This document shows positions 33,303-45,859 of a stretch of DNA of 64,000 bases, piece by piece. The notes under the pieces were generated by a model. It had not been told where the DNA came from, made no database searches, and saw only the letters and a list, made by a program, of their open reading frames with translations. The DNA is from Phyllostachys edulis. Its lineage: Eukaryota > Streptophyta > Magnoliopsida > Poales > Poaceae. Positions within the stretch are counted from its first letter, which is position 1, and each line of letters begins with the position of its first letter. The stretch covers positions 29,175,072 through 29,239,071 of the forward strand of contig CM070568.1 in assembly GCA_036346405.1 (NCBI GenBank), in the 5' to 3' direction. Position numbers and translations under genes: made by a program.

Positions 33303-36300
33303 GAGATTTAGGTCCGTGGTAATTAAAAATAATAAATTGACACACTGTGCACAGTAGGTGGGGTTTGGGTAATCCATTGCATCCGCATTTCTAGTGGTAC
33401 GTTTGATAATGTTGAACTGTTCTTGAATTGATTCTATACTATTGTTAGTCTATGAGATGTTATGATCTTCTATATCTATGAATTTATTCTATGATTGATA
33501 TGAGATGATCCTATATTCATAATTAATTATATTGGTTATGTGTGATGGTAACGGGTGTTGAGAAGTTGAGGTCGTGGTTGTTGCCCTGGATTTTGCCAGG
33601 CTACACCACGTTCGTGGTATGGGAATAGAGAAGTACTTACTCGTTCCATAGTTATGTGTTGAGAATGTGTCCTTTGATGAAGTTGTTGTCTTCCTTAAGC
33701 TCGTATTTGGTCTTCTGGTTGTAGTTTCTTGCAGTTGATGAATTTCCTTTGAATGGTGGTTATAATGAAGTGGGCAAATTTCAATTGGTCTCTATTTGTT
33801 CTTTGAAACAAATATTGTTCTTCCGACTATTATGATATTTCTGCTACTTGTGAACGTTGTTAATTTGCAAGGTTGGTCTTTTCCCGGAGGTTCTTTTATT
33901 CTCTGTTGGAAAACGTAACTCATTTGTTCGCTTGGTATTTAGGCAATGGAAGGTTTCTTTTGCAAGTTCCTTATTATGTGGACGCTTTGAACTTGTGTAT
34001 TTCTTTTGGATTAATTTGAGGGTTGAAATTTAATGCCTCTCTTTTATGAAAGAGTATGTTAAAACCCTTTAGTGATGTATGGTCATTCTAAACTAAAAGG
34101 TTTTAATTAAATGAAGTTATTGGTATGGTATGAGTTATCAGGTTGGGTATTAGCATGGTGCAAACCAATGATTCTTAGCTAAATATCTTGGTTTCTTAGC
34201 TAATATCTTCAAAAGTGAGGTTAATTAATTTCCAGTTGTCCTGTAGTAGTTCTTGAAAATTCTAAATAAGAATTTGTCTATACATGTTTGGAACTCATGG
34301 AGTTATTAGGGAGTGTGAAGTAATAGTGAATTTGTTTGATCACTTCAATCGTTTAAACTTCTAAACTTGTTGAGTAAATGGTATTATTTGATCTTAATTA
34401 ATTAATCTAACTGTTCAAGGCGGTTAATCACGGATGTGTTGGGCTATTGCCTTGGTAAATATTAATCTTAACTCTGTTTTCTATTTGGATATTTGATGAA
34501 TGTGTACAAATGCTAGATTCACCTGATTTTTGCCATACTAAATTGTTAATATATGTATGAAGAAATAGACAAAGGTTGTTGTATTAACTTACGAAACCTT
34601 GTCTTATAAATATTCTATTGTTGAAGTTTAAAGATAATTCGTTCTAATTTCTGAACAAAAGGTAGACCGTTGAATCTACTGATATCTGCTTTGTGTTTGC
34701 AAACAGAGGTAGGACCATGAATGCTTCTATGATTAGATAATCATCAATTGTTAGTAGTAATGGCTAGAGTGTTTTTAGTGTGTGCTTTATTGGCGTTGAA
34801 CGTCAGTAAGGGTTAAATGAGCGGAATCTAATAAGTGATTTAAACTGGTGTATTGTATGAGACTGTCTTGTACTAGTGTGAGTTTGTTAAAAAGAGATTT
34901 GTTTCAGCTTTGTGGCTTGCGCACTAGGTTTCCTTTCTAGAATAAGATGCTATTACAATCTTATATGATGATGGAAATTCTATGACATGATTTGTTGTGT
35001 TTCTTTTGGAAGATTTATTGATGTGATAGTAAGGTAAATTGAATGTTACCAAGAATGTATGTTATTGATGTTAATAAAATGCTCAGTAATACGAGGGTGA
35101 TGTTGATTCTTTTATAGAGAAAGTATTTTGATCGCCTTTCGTGATCTCTTACATGAAAATATTTCAAAAGTCGCATTCATGATCTTTTGGTGTTCAAGAA
35201 TTATGTGGTAATTGGAAGTTGTCGAGTAAAACGATGTGTTGTAAAGTTCTATTGGTTCTTAAATAATTCAAGTGATTTGATCTTGAATGCTTGTTTGTTC
35301 TTATCTGTTAAGGTTTGATATTATCTTCTTGTGAGGCCTTTGCCCTCAAGTGTGGTCTCCTCTTATGTTTTCTGAGTTCATTGCCTAATTGATTATTTCC
35401 CTTTGTTTTGTGTTCACTGCGAGTGGTAAATGTTTTTCTAGTTGGTGAAAATTGTTTCATTTGTCTTTTCTGTTGAGAAAGAATCAACCTATTAGATTCA
35501 CAAGGGGCTTTCGAGGTGCCTATTAATTGTCGTTGTGAGACCTTGGGTTGTAAGTTATTTGAGGAGCATTAGAGGATTAATTGGTTTCGTGTATGATTCT
35601 TAGATAGAATCTCAGTTATACAGGATGTTTGTCTTTAAGACTAAACTAATTGCATTGTTGCAATTAATAGAACCTATAGTGATTTGTGGTCCAAAGTCTT
35701 TTGTTCACTTTGGGTGGAACATTAGAATTATCGAAAGAATGAAAATCTTGATAGAGTATGATTATATTGTGGGAATTTTATTCATCAAATCTGAGGATTT
35801 CCCTAACATTTACACCAGAAGTTCATTCTAGGAGTCTCGGAGGTTAATTTTGGGCTTCACATTTTTATGCTGGGACTTTGGTCGTCCAAGGATTTTGTCT
35901 AGAGGAAGTAGAATACGGGTGGATTCCGGATTGTGGGATGATCATTGATAGAACCCTTTTGTTGTAGTGCATGAGAATGTGAGATGCGAATTCTGAGTCG
36001 TTTGTTATTCAAGGATGGAGAAGATATGTTTGCGTGTGAGATCTATTTTGAGATGCATTGGGAGTCATCTATCAAAGTAATTCCATCGGTAGATGAGTTG
36101 GCTAGAATATGTTCCTGTGGAGTCAATAGAACCTCTCTACAAAGATGTGGTTGATATATTCGATTTGAGCTTAGCGTTGAGGTTGCCAATTTAAGAAAAA
36201 AATGAGTTAGTGTCATGCGATGAATTCGAATTTCATAAATTAAGAGAAGTTCTATTCTTAAAAGAAAAATTGAGGAACAGTGGCCTCGGGTAATGAAACG

Positions 36301-37170
36301 CTTCCTTGATACTTGTTTGGGATATGTGTTTATGACTGATGTCTTTGGCAATTTGAGTTGGCGCTGTACTGGGATGTATGGTTCTTTCCAGTTCAGACAA
36401 AATAAAAGAAAATTTTGATTTGGGCATCTGAGTTATTTCTCATTTGGCTTTCATTATGTTCGTTCGCAATCTGCCTAATTAGAAAGTGGAATGATTTTCG
36501 TGATGAATTGTTAATTTTGGATTTGACCATTTTGGTGGAAAGTTGGCACTGCGTGGATGCGATGAGAGCTCTTTATTTTCAGTTGAATTCTCTTTGTAAT
36601 TCAGTTGTTTAAAAACGAGTTCTGTTGTGCATCCTTGACTAAAGGAGGTGCTCCATGTTAGTTGAAAAGTTCGATTTAGAACTGGGACAAGAGTTCCGTG
36701 TGTGTTGAGCATGTTTTGTGCTTTTGTACCAAAGGAGAAGTTGGCCCAAGTACATTGGTTCGTTTTCGACAATTGCAGGGATTAGGAAGTTGGCGTATCG
36801 CTTTGACCGTCTCGGGTCTATACGCGAGAAACGCAACGTCTGGTATGTTCTGGTGCTGAGTGAGTAACTGAGCCATTCAAAGCTTGAGATTTCATTAAAG
36901 ATGTTGACCTTCGAGTAGGGTCTTGCCTTCGATTGTCTTCTGATGAGTGTGCCTGGAAAGGGTCGGGTTGAGTGTTAGGACAGACGTCGTTTTACATCCT
37001 TGTCTTGTGGTCTGATCAGTTCGAGAGAGAGGCCACTTGGAAGATGGAGTTTTGTATGCGCGAACAATATCCGGATTCGTTCGCAATGGGTGCGTGTTTG
37101 TCATTGTTTTATTCCAGTTGCAGTTTTCTTTCGAGAAGGTCAGTGAGTAGATTCGGGGTCGAATCATGTT
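33303..37170 (+). other. Decayed internal region of the chromovirus-like element
   Basis: AT-rich and dense in stops in all frames. No gag or reverse transcriptase motif could be read by eye. The last 0.5 kb aligns in spirit with the better preserved integrase/chromodomain fragment at 52254-52730, for example ATGCGCGAACAATATCCGGA against ATGCGCGAGCAGTATCCGGA. Confidence 0.6.
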
Positions 37171-37183
37171 AAGTGGGGTAGAA

Positions 37184-39641
37184 TGTAATACCCCGAATTT
37201 CAATTAGAGAGAATAACATTCGGGAAAGGAAAATTTATTCAAATTTGAATGCAAAAAAGTTTAGAGATGGATTTAAGATCAAAATTCAGATGTTCTTAGA
37301 GCATTTGGACCTTGGGCTCTCGGGCCATTGTGCAAAAGCCCACTAATGGGGCAGCCTTAGTGAACAAAAAAAAGGGGGGGCGCCACCCCCTTGGCCGAAT
37401 TTTCCCCCCACCCCTTCACCTTGGCAGCCGCCACCTCCTGCCCTCTCCCTCCCTTGGCGCCTCAACCTCCACCTCTCAAGACGATCCCTCCATTCTTGCC
37501 ATCTCTGGAGGTTTCCACCTTTTGGTAGTTTGCAAGAATGAGGAAGAAGAGGGGAAAGGAGGGAAGGAAGGAAGAGAAGAGTTTCTTTGTGGTGCTTGAT
37601 CAGCGATTCCTTGTAGGTCTTCAAGGGTAACGATTTGAGTTCCTTGCTGTTTTGGATGATTTAGATTCATGATTTGCTACGATTAGTGGATCTACATTCT
37701 GCTGCGTTAATTCCAGAATTCTGTCTATTCTTGTGCGTCTATTTTCATGTATTTAGAGACCGAATTAGAGGATTTCATCTCCTAGAGAGTTGTAGGTCAT
37801 GTCTTCAGCTTTCCACAGGTTCAAAGATCACACAATTCTGAGTTGTGGTTTAAACATTACGTTGATTTTTTTGATACTGTCCAGAAAGTCTAACGATCTT
37901 GAGCAGTCGTTTTGTTCAGCAATTAAGATCATTTTAAGGGCTGATTCAGGGTTTATACCCAACTAGATGGTTGTATAAATTTTGATAGTCTTTCTAGATT
38001 GTTAAAAATATTGAAATTTGATTAATCCAATCAAAAGTTATGAATTATTTACTACTGCTGTTTAATTCTATCAGGCAGTTTATGGTTTAGACTTTCATCT
38101 GATAATTAGACACGGAATTTGGCCGAATTAGAAAGGCTCGCCAACAAGGTTATTGTAAAGGATTTCATTATCTTTCCATAGATTCTAAGATCACTCATTT
38201 TCGAGTTTCAGAGCAAAAGTTATGAAGGTTTTAATATCGTTGTCCAATATAGTCTCCTGCTAGACTGTCGTCTAAATTGAATAGAATAATTGTACGAACC
38301 TTGGGTTGAGGAAGATGACATTAAGCATTGCGAGTAATGCCATGTTCACATTGTTCTTATTCGAGTAATTCAATTGTGTAGGAGGAGAGGGTTTGAGATT
38401 AGTGGCTTCGTCCTTACCTACTAACGCATCGCAGTTCGAAAGGCAAGTACAATTGAATTGTCTTGATTGTTGTTTGCACCACTTGATTGATGAATATGCA
38501 ATGGGTAATTTTGGTATTTCTTGTTTTCCGTCATAATTGATATACCATGATTCTTCGATATTATGTTTACGATCAATATATTTATTCGTTCCTTCTTTCA
38601 TGTCCACCACGGTAGTGGGTAGTGAAGTCCTATTAATCCAATATGGGCAAGTACATTGTGTAATGTATTGTTGTTATTTGTTCGTAGTGTTTTATGTTCA
38701 TGCCATGACTGAGTACTATGGTCTGTGAGTAGGTTTCATTAATTTCTGTTTTGTTCCATGTATGTGAATACATGCTTCTTGAGTTTTCGTCTTACAAATT
38801 CATTTATTCATTCATTTATACATTGTTCATGATTCACCCACGTGAGTGGGATGTAAGGACCCATCAATTCCAGTATGGGCATGTAAGACCCACGATTCCA
38901 ATGTGGGCAAATTGGATCCCCATTATGAAACATTCTTCATACGGGCCTTGGATCCCCGCATTTTGGATAATGCGGTCCTGAGTGAACACCAACGGGTGTT
39001 CACTGGCTATACCGGTATAAGCAAAAGAGAAGATCATGCATTTCATTCATTCATATGATTTCTGTCATTCTACATTCGAATTCTATTATGTGATGTTATG
39101 TTCTTATTCATCCATTCTACATTCATATTCTATTCTGTGAACGTTATGTTCTTATTCAGAATTGTTCATATTATTCTGTTGTTCTTACTGAGTCGTGGAC
39201 TCATTCTTGCCGTGTTTATTTGTTTTAGGTAAGCATTGAAGACGGCATGCATGGGAGGGATTAGTCACATGGATCATTTCTTTCACTTCACATACTTCAC
39301 TTTTAATTATATGAACTTGTCCTTACCTTTCATTCATTAAATATTGAATTGTAATAAATGGAGGTTGATGGCTGATGTTATCCTTCCTTATGTTATGGTT
39401 GATTTAATACCTGCTTGTGATCTTTGAATAGTTTATTGATTGGTTTATCTTATTGGACTCAATATGATTGGATGATAGAGTTTGATATGTTGTTGAATTC
39501 TGATTCAATTTTTATATTCATTCTATTAGATGTTGACCTTTTTATGTCATTAGTTGAAAGGTTGTTGAAATTATTCCGAATTGTTGCTGTATGTTAGTCT
39601 TTTAGGTAACATCTTGGCTTCTGCATAGCCAGGGTGTTACA
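37184..39641 (+). repeat. 3' LTR of the chromovirus-like element
   Basis: It preserves a hairpin CCCGCATT-TTGGAT-AATGCGG near 38955-38977 and the palindrome TATACCGGTATA near 39008-39019. Differences from the 5' LTR are scattered substitutions and small indels, a few percent by eye. Confidence 0.9.
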
Positions 39642-40588
39642 TCTGATTTGGTTCTGTTTGAGTTGATGTTTGGCGCAAGAGGGAGCTGGGTGTAGGCGAA
39701 ACCTTAAAGAGCAGAACTGAGTCAAAGCAGAGCTTTGTAAAGGTCCTGTGATAATCTTTTAGTCACATACCTTCAAAAGTGTGTGTACAGATATTATAAG
39801 TTGATTATCTCTTGTGGGTCAAGCTGTACAACCTCTACAAAGTTAAAAATGTTTAAACAGCTATGTCCGTGGTCATGAACGTGCTCGGGGATTTCACATG
39901 AGAGGTAGAGTTTCTTCATAAAATATGTCGGAGTGTGAATGAGAAGTTCACTTGATGAATATAATGTTCGTTTGGTGAATAGGTAATTTACTTGGTGGTT
40001 TGTGTGGGGAAGTGAATGGGAAGTTCACTGGTTATTTTAAAGCAATTGTTTACTTATTTACTATTCTTTTCAATTACGCATTTCAATCTATTTGTTGTGT
40101 TTATCGTCAATGTTGCTTTCTGCAAAAGAACCATATAACTAACCTTTGTTCAAGCCTTGCATGAATATTAATTGCATACTATTTCTCTACGACTTGCTGA
40201 GTACTTTATGTGCTCATGACTCCAATTTCTACTGCTCAGTTGAAGAACATCAAACTGCTCAAGAGATTTTTGTAGAAGGAGTACTACGAAGACTTTGCGA
40301 ATTAGGAAGCGTTCTCCACTCGATTACTTGTGGGCATGTTGATTGACCTTTCCAAGTTTTCCCGTTTCGCTGCAAGAGTTTATTTGTTTCTTTAGCCATG
40401 CGTGATAAATTAAGTAAACATTGGTCATAAGGTCTAGTTATTATTACTATTTGGTATCTTGAGATCTTTTTAGTTAAATCAATAAATGGATGGTATTTCA
40501 TTGATGTTTCCTATGTGAACTAGCTACTGATCTGGGACTTGTTCAGAATACACAGAGGGTTCCTGAATTGCATTTTTGAGTCCCGACA

Positions 40589-43370
40589 GTTTCTAGCTTT
40601 AAATACTATCTTGTCATCCTCAATGACTTTGGCCACTACCTATGGACATTTCCTCTTCGTCTCTAATTAGATGTCTTCTCCACTCTAACCAATTTCTTCG
40701 CCTTCACTCACACTCAATTTGACTCCACGGTCAAAAGTGTGTAATGCGATAATAGTGGCGAGTTCGACAGCGCTGCTACAAGCATCTTCTTTCTTGCCAA
40801 TGGCACCACCCTATCTCTCCTGCCCCCACACATCCCAGCAAAACGGCAAGGCTGAGCATGTGATTCAATTCGATCCACTAATGACATCATGCGCTCCCTC
40901 CTCTTTTAGGCGAGCATACCCCCCCTCCTACTAGGTTGAGGCCCTTCACACAGCTACCTATCTCCTCAACCGGCATCCTACCAAAACCCTTGACTTTGGC
41001 ACCCCGTTCCATGCCTTGTTCGGCACTCGTTCCTCCTACGAACATTTGTGTGTTTTTAGTTGCCGATGCTATCCCAACATGTCCACTACCGCCACTCATA
41101 AACTTGCTCCTCGTTATGTTTCTTGTGTCCTAATCACAAAGGGTACCGGTGCCTCAACCTTTCCACCAACCGCATCATAATTTCCCATCATGTCATTTTT
41201 ATGAGTCATCATTTGCCTTCGCGGAGCTACTGACAACACCTCGAGCATCTGAGTTTGATTTCTTAGATGAGATCTCGACTTCTTCCCTCTACATACCTCC
41301 TGCCACACCCGGTTTCACTATCGCGCCAGGCGACTTCGCTGCCATGCCAACCCCTTCGACTACCGCGCCTGCTCTCGGTCCTGTCGCACCAGCACCATCA
41401 GTTGTCACGACAAACCCTCTAATAGCTCCTCCCATGCAGTCCGCTGCGGCAACAGCTCCTCCCCTTCTGCACTGCCGCACCTACCATAGGCAACTCCTCT
41501 CATACTATCACCATACCTCTGGTGATTAACTCCCACACCATGGTGACATGGGGTAAGGATGATTTTCGTAATCCTATTCAATGACTCGATCTTTTTACCT
41601 CTTCTTTGTCCCCTATTCCCTCCTTATACTGTGGCACACTTACCGATCCCAATTGGCATGATGCCATGATTGACGAGTTCACCACTCTTCAAGCCAATCG
41701 CACTTGGGATCCCATTCCTCACCCTCCCAATACGAATATTGTCACAGGGAAGTGGATTTTTCGACACAAGTACAAATCTGATGGTTCCCTTGACTGGTAC
41801 AAAGCTTGTTGGGTCCTTCGTGGTTTCACACAACAACCGGGCATCGACTTAGATGAAACCTTCAGTCCCGTTGTCAAGCCAACCATCATTCATACTGTCC
41901 TCACCCTTGCCCTCTCGCATGATTGGCCAGTCAACCAACTCGGCGTCAAGAACGCCTTTCTTCATGGCACTTTCACTTAAATAGTCTATTGTTCCCAACC
42001 GTCCGGCTTTGTCGATCCTTCCAAACCCAACTTTGTTTGCCGCCTCAACAATTTCCTCTACATGTTGAAGCAGGCACTGCGAGACTGGTAAAGCCGCTTT
42101 GCTTCTCATCTTCTCACCCCTCAGTTTCATTGGATCCAAAGCTAACACTTTCCTGTTCATCTACCACCGCCGGTCTGAGCTTGTCCACCTCCTCTTATAC
42201 GTTGATGACATGGTGGTGACTGCCTCATCTGCCACTCTCCTTCATTAGACGATCGACGCTCTCCAACACGAGTTCTCCACGAAGGGCCTTGGTCATCTCC
42301 ATCACTTCCTTGGCATTTCGGTTTCCCGCCGTGCACATGGTCTTTACTTGTCATAGCATCAATAAATCCTTGATGTTCTTGATCATGCCCACATGACCAA
42401 CTGTAAGCCGTCCAGCTCGCCTGTGGATACCTTTTCTAAACTTTCCTCTACCTCTAGTGCACTGGTGTCCGACCCTACTTAGTACCGGAGCATTGTTAGT
42501 GCCTTACAGTATCTCACGTTCACTCGCCCCGACATCACATATGTCGTACAACAGGTGTGCCACCATATGCATGATCCCCATGAGCCTCATCTCAACTTGG
42601 TCAAACGTATCCTTCGATATCTCCACGGTACACTTGACCACAGTTTACAACTGCATCGCACCACTCCTTCCACCCTTGTCGCCTACTCTAATGTCGATTG
42701 GGCTAGCTGCCCAGATACCTGCAAGTCCACATCTAGTTACAGGATTTTTCTTGGTGATAACCTCGTGTCGTGGTCCTCCAAATGGCAACACACGGTGTGC
42801 CGTCCTAGTGCCAAAGCCGAATACCGGGCTATTGTGAACGCAGTCGCCGAGGCTTGCTGGCTATGAGAACTCCTAGTGGAACTACACAGTCCTCTCAAGT
42901 AAACCACCTTGGTATACTGCGACAACATCAGTGCCATCTATCTCTCAGTGAACCCGATGTAGCATCATCGCACCAAACGCGTTGAGATCGATCTACACTT
43001 TGTTCAGGAGCGTGTCGCTTTTGGTGATGTCTGTGTTCTCCATGTACCCACTTCGTCAGAGTACGTCGACATCTTCACTAAGGGCCTGCTGACCACTATG
43101 TTCAACGAATTCCAGACCAATCTGAACATCCGTGACACTCTCGCTCCGACTGCAGGGGTGTTAGAGTTTGGTATGATTTGTTGCAATCTTTTTGTTAGGA
43201 TTCAATCTCCTATGTTAGGTAAGAGGATAAAGCTGATGTGCACTTTCCTTGCGTGAGCATTCCTATCGTGCGTAGCACTGCTACCTCACTTATCCTCCCT
43301 TGTGTATTTATACCATTGTTCGGTTAATGCAATAGCTAAGCTAGCCCTGAGACTATTCTCGCCTTCACAT
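40589..43370 (+). pseudogene. Copia-type (Hopscotch-like) polyprotein relic with 3' LTR
   Basis: 5'-truncated where LTR C ends. In order: integrase end (HTSQQNGKAEH near 40830; ATYLLNRHPTKTLDFGTPFH near 40950), a proline/alanine linker, and reverse transcriptase at 41606-41980 (DPNWHDAMIDEFTTLQANRT, GKWIFRHKYKSDGSLDW, ETFSPVVKPT). The catalytic motif usually read QLDVKNAFLHG is QLGVKNAFLHG here; the YVDDM motif survives in another frame near 42200. RNase H follows at about 42555-43140 (VKRILRYLHGTLDHSLQLH, AKAEYRAIVNAVAEACWL, TKRVEIDLHFVQERVAFGD, DIFTKGL). More than ten stops and frameshifts occur. A short 3' LTR begins TGTTAGAG at 43159, after the purine stretch GCAGGGG, and ends near 43369. 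Confidence 0.88.
43159..43369 (+). repeat. 3' LTR of the copia relic (about 210 bp)
   Basis: TGTTAGAGTTTGG start directly after the polypurine stretch; contains a TGTATTTATACC TATA-like motif; ends at a CA near 43369. No 5' partner is in the window, so the right limit is approximate. Confidence 0.6.
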
Positions 43371-43794
43371 ACAACCTATTGTTGTTCCATAGATTTATCT
43401 TAGCAAGTGTTTCGTCGAAATGACAAGTTCCACTCATGAAATGTCATCGTGCTAAATGATAGGCAAGAGATACAATCTTAGTTGAAGGTGAAATCTGGGC
43501 ATGGCGGTGTGTGGGCTCAACGACTACTTAGGATGGTACCGAAGCACTAACGCGATCGCTCAAGGAGAGGACAAAGCATGGGAGAAGCAAAGCAGGAACC
43601 TACGAGGGTGTTTGGTATAGCTGCAGTTTTTGAAAAGTGGTTTCCGGCTCGGCTAAACGGCTGTAGGGCTGAGCGGCTAAGCTAAAGACGTTTGGTGTTT
43701 GATAGTCTGGCTTTTAGGTGGGCTAGCTGTAGTTTCTGAGTTGGAAAATATCTGAAATGCCATTGAGGCAAATGATGGATTGTTTGATGCCATT

Positions 43795-44060
43795 TAACGA
43801 CAATTAATGACAATTGCTGGCAATTACCGATAACTAATGACAATTGATGACACTTTACGACAACTGCTGACAATTAACGACAATTCGCACATAAGTAAAT
43901 CTTAACGACAATTGACGGCAATTAAGAACAATTCAGACAAAGTAAATTTTCACGACAATTAACGCAATTAACGACAATTCACGCATGAGTAAATCTTAAC
44001 GGCAATTAACGACAATTTGCACAAAGTAAATCTAATGACAACTAACGCAATTAACGACCA
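43795..44060. repeat. Degenerate minisatellite, core ACGACAATTA
   Basis: About 20 irregular repeats of the core ACGACAATTA or close variants, spaced 10-25 bases. AT-rich and non-coding. Confidence 0.75.
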
Positions 44061-44192
44061 TTGATCTAATTCAATGATTACATAAATAATTCATCAATAC
44101 CAGAAAAAAGAAAAAAAAAGGAAAATGAATATTTTTTTTAAAAAAGAACAAAATGAAGCTAGCACGGCGTCAGGGCGAGGGCCGCCATGTTA

Positions 44193-44659
44193 CAGGTGGC
44201 CAAATGGGTGGCATAGGCCTGTTTAGGCACGAGCCTGTTTGACCCATTACTTAGACGGGGGCCATGTTGGGTTGGCCCATGGGCTGAAGTACCAACCCAA
44301 GCATGCCACGATAGTCTCACGAGTCGTGTTGAAACCTGTCCCGAGCCATTAAGCAGCCGCCGTTGGCCCATTTAGCTCATATGGCATGAAGAGTAGAAAA
44401 AAAAACAAAAAAAATAGAAATTATATAATTTTTTTTAAAATAAAACAAATTTTTATATACTTATAAAATGAACTATATAAATCTAAAAAACTATTAAAAC
44501 ATCATATAAATATTTAAAAATGAACGGGCCTAATGGGTCATGCTGTGCTTGGGTCGCGCCGGCTTGGCCCGTCTAGCCGTCAGTCCATGCTGTGCCTAGG
44601 CTGGCCAACAATACCATGCCTTGGGCTGGCCCGGTAGGCACGACCCATTTGGCCACCTC
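44193..44659. mobile_element. Small hAT-like element nested inside
   Basis: Perfect 15-bp inverted ends AGGTGGCCAAATGGG (44194-44208) and CCCATTTGGCCACCT (44644-44658). The subterminal parts contain further inverted GGCCTGTTTAGGCACG-like motifs typical of this grass family. An 8-bp TSD was not seen. Confidence 0.65.
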
Positions 44660-45278
44660 TAGGCGGCGGCGAAGACCGATGTGACGTTGGGGGAGGAGGA
44701 GGAGGCGCTGGAGTGAGAGGAGGGAGAAGGGGCGGTGGTGGCGGGAGAAGGAGGGAGGCTGGGCGGCGGCGTCGACATAGGAGGAGGAGGGAGTAGGCGC
44801 GGGCAGGCAGGCAAAGGGGCGTGCGGCTAGGGTTAGGGTTTGAGAGGGGTAGGGTGGCCGGATTTTTTGAGTGGCAATGGAGGGTAAATAAATCCCAACT
44901 CTATGGGCAATCTCGGATAGTAAACCCATTGAAGCCATGGGAAGCTGTCCTCGAGCGGCTTCTGGCTTCTACACGTTGTAAACGGTTTTCGGCTTCGGGA
45001 AAAACGGCTATAGAAAACCCCCCGTTTGGGACAACTTCCAATTTTTCCGAGTAAAAAGCTAAAGCTGAAGCCATCCCAAATAGGTCCTATAAGCTTGTGG
45101 GATAACGTGTGCGACAATAGCTTTGTGTGGTCAAGGACAAGTAGGCCGGCTAGTGGTGACTTCACGCAGGCTGCAGTTGGAGAGAGGAGTAAGGCAACGG
45201 TGACACCTCGGAGAGGAGAGAAAGAAGGATATGAAAGGGGTGAGGGCGATCTTTTTTAAATAAAAAATTGCTTGATCA

Positions 45279-45859
45279 TGGCTTCTTTGGAACGCAGGAA
45301 TCTAAAAATGTGGGAATAAGAAAAATGCAGGATTAGAATGCCATGGCTTGTTGAATCCTACTAGGAAAATGTAATGCCCCAGGTCGAAATCGGCTTAGGC
45401 TTAAACCCAAGCGGGATAAACAACCCCGCTTATGCTTTCATCTCACTCTCAACAAGCAATGTTGGACTATCTTCCCAATACTTGCACTCATGCCCTACAC
45501 GGGTCTCACTTGGGCTCAATCTTAATTGGGCCTGGTCACAAGAAATCATAGAAAATGCTCAAAAGAGGTCTTTGGATGCCTCACATAAAAAATATATGAA
45601 TTTAAGATTACATGCTAATTTATGAGAGAGAGAAGAGAGAGAGAGAAAGGAGAGGAAGTGCGCTCTCAAAGGAAATTTTAAAATGAGGTTGGAGTTCATG
45701 TTTGGTTTCCTCCAAAATTTATTTTAAAAATTCCTGACATATGAAATTACTTTGATGCAATCCTATCATCCAAACACCATATATATCATTTTTTCCTTTG
45801 GCATGCAGAGCAGTCTTCCATTTTTCATTCAAAATTCCTTTGTTCCAAAGTGGCCCTCG
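45279..45859. mobile_element. MITE-like element
   Basis: The left end GGCTTCTTTGGAACGCAGGAAT is inverted at the right end, ATTCCTTTGTTCCAAAGTGGCC. A short sequence beginning TGTAATGCCCC (45370) and an AG-rich run (about 45622-45660) lie inside. Confidence 0.55.

Larger units (their letters stand above)
30816..39641 (+). mobile_element. Gypsy (chromovirus-like) LTR retrotransposon, degenerate
   Basis: 5' LTR 30816-33288 and 3' LTR 37184-39641 (about 2.46 kb each) start TGTAAYACCCCGAATTTCAA and end GTGTTAYA. Flanking pentamers tttga (30811-30815) and tctga (39642-39646) match at four of five bases, a decayed TSD. The primer-binding site TGGTGTCAGAGC is at 33291-33302, and the purine-rich AAGTGGGGTAGAA ends at 37183. 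The 3.9-kb interior has no long frame. Only its end is recognisable: near 36650-37110, integrase C-terminal and chromodomain-like remnants in several frames, including EREATWKMEFCMREQYPDSF without the Glu. It is wholly defective. It sits inside LTR C and is therefore younger than that insertion. Confidence 0.88.
28391..40588 (+). mobile_element. 3' LTR 'C' (gypsy type), split by a chromovirus-like element
   Basis: Starts TGTAACATCC at 28391 and ends GAGTCCCGACA at 40588. It is interrupted by the element 30816-39641, so the LTR itself is about 3.37 kb (28391-30815 plus about 39647-40588). The right part carries the block TGTACAACCTCTACAAAGTT, also found in LTRs A and B. The upstream polypurine tract and gag remnant belong to it. 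No 5' LTR is present in the window, so the left part of the element has been deleted. The frames at 28652-29930 are low-complexity Ser/Pro/Leu-rich and are not called as genes. Confidence 0.85.
43604..45090. mobile_element. Candidate non-autonomous DNA transposon (about 1.5 kb)
   Basis: The left end GGGTGTTTGGTATAGCTGCAG and the right end CTGAAGCCATCCCAAATAGG are imperfect inverted copies of a motif common at the ends of grass hAT/PIF-like elements. Both ends are followed inward by GGCT/AGCC-rich sequence. I could not fix a TSD. It holds a short tandem repeat and a second nested element. Confidence 0.45.

Noticed and set aside
31919..38610. 112-codon antisense frames in both LTRs of the chromovirus-like element (31919-32257 and 38272-38610)
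   Set aside because: They are preserved in both copies only because the LTRs are similar. No recognisable domain and no promoter evidence.
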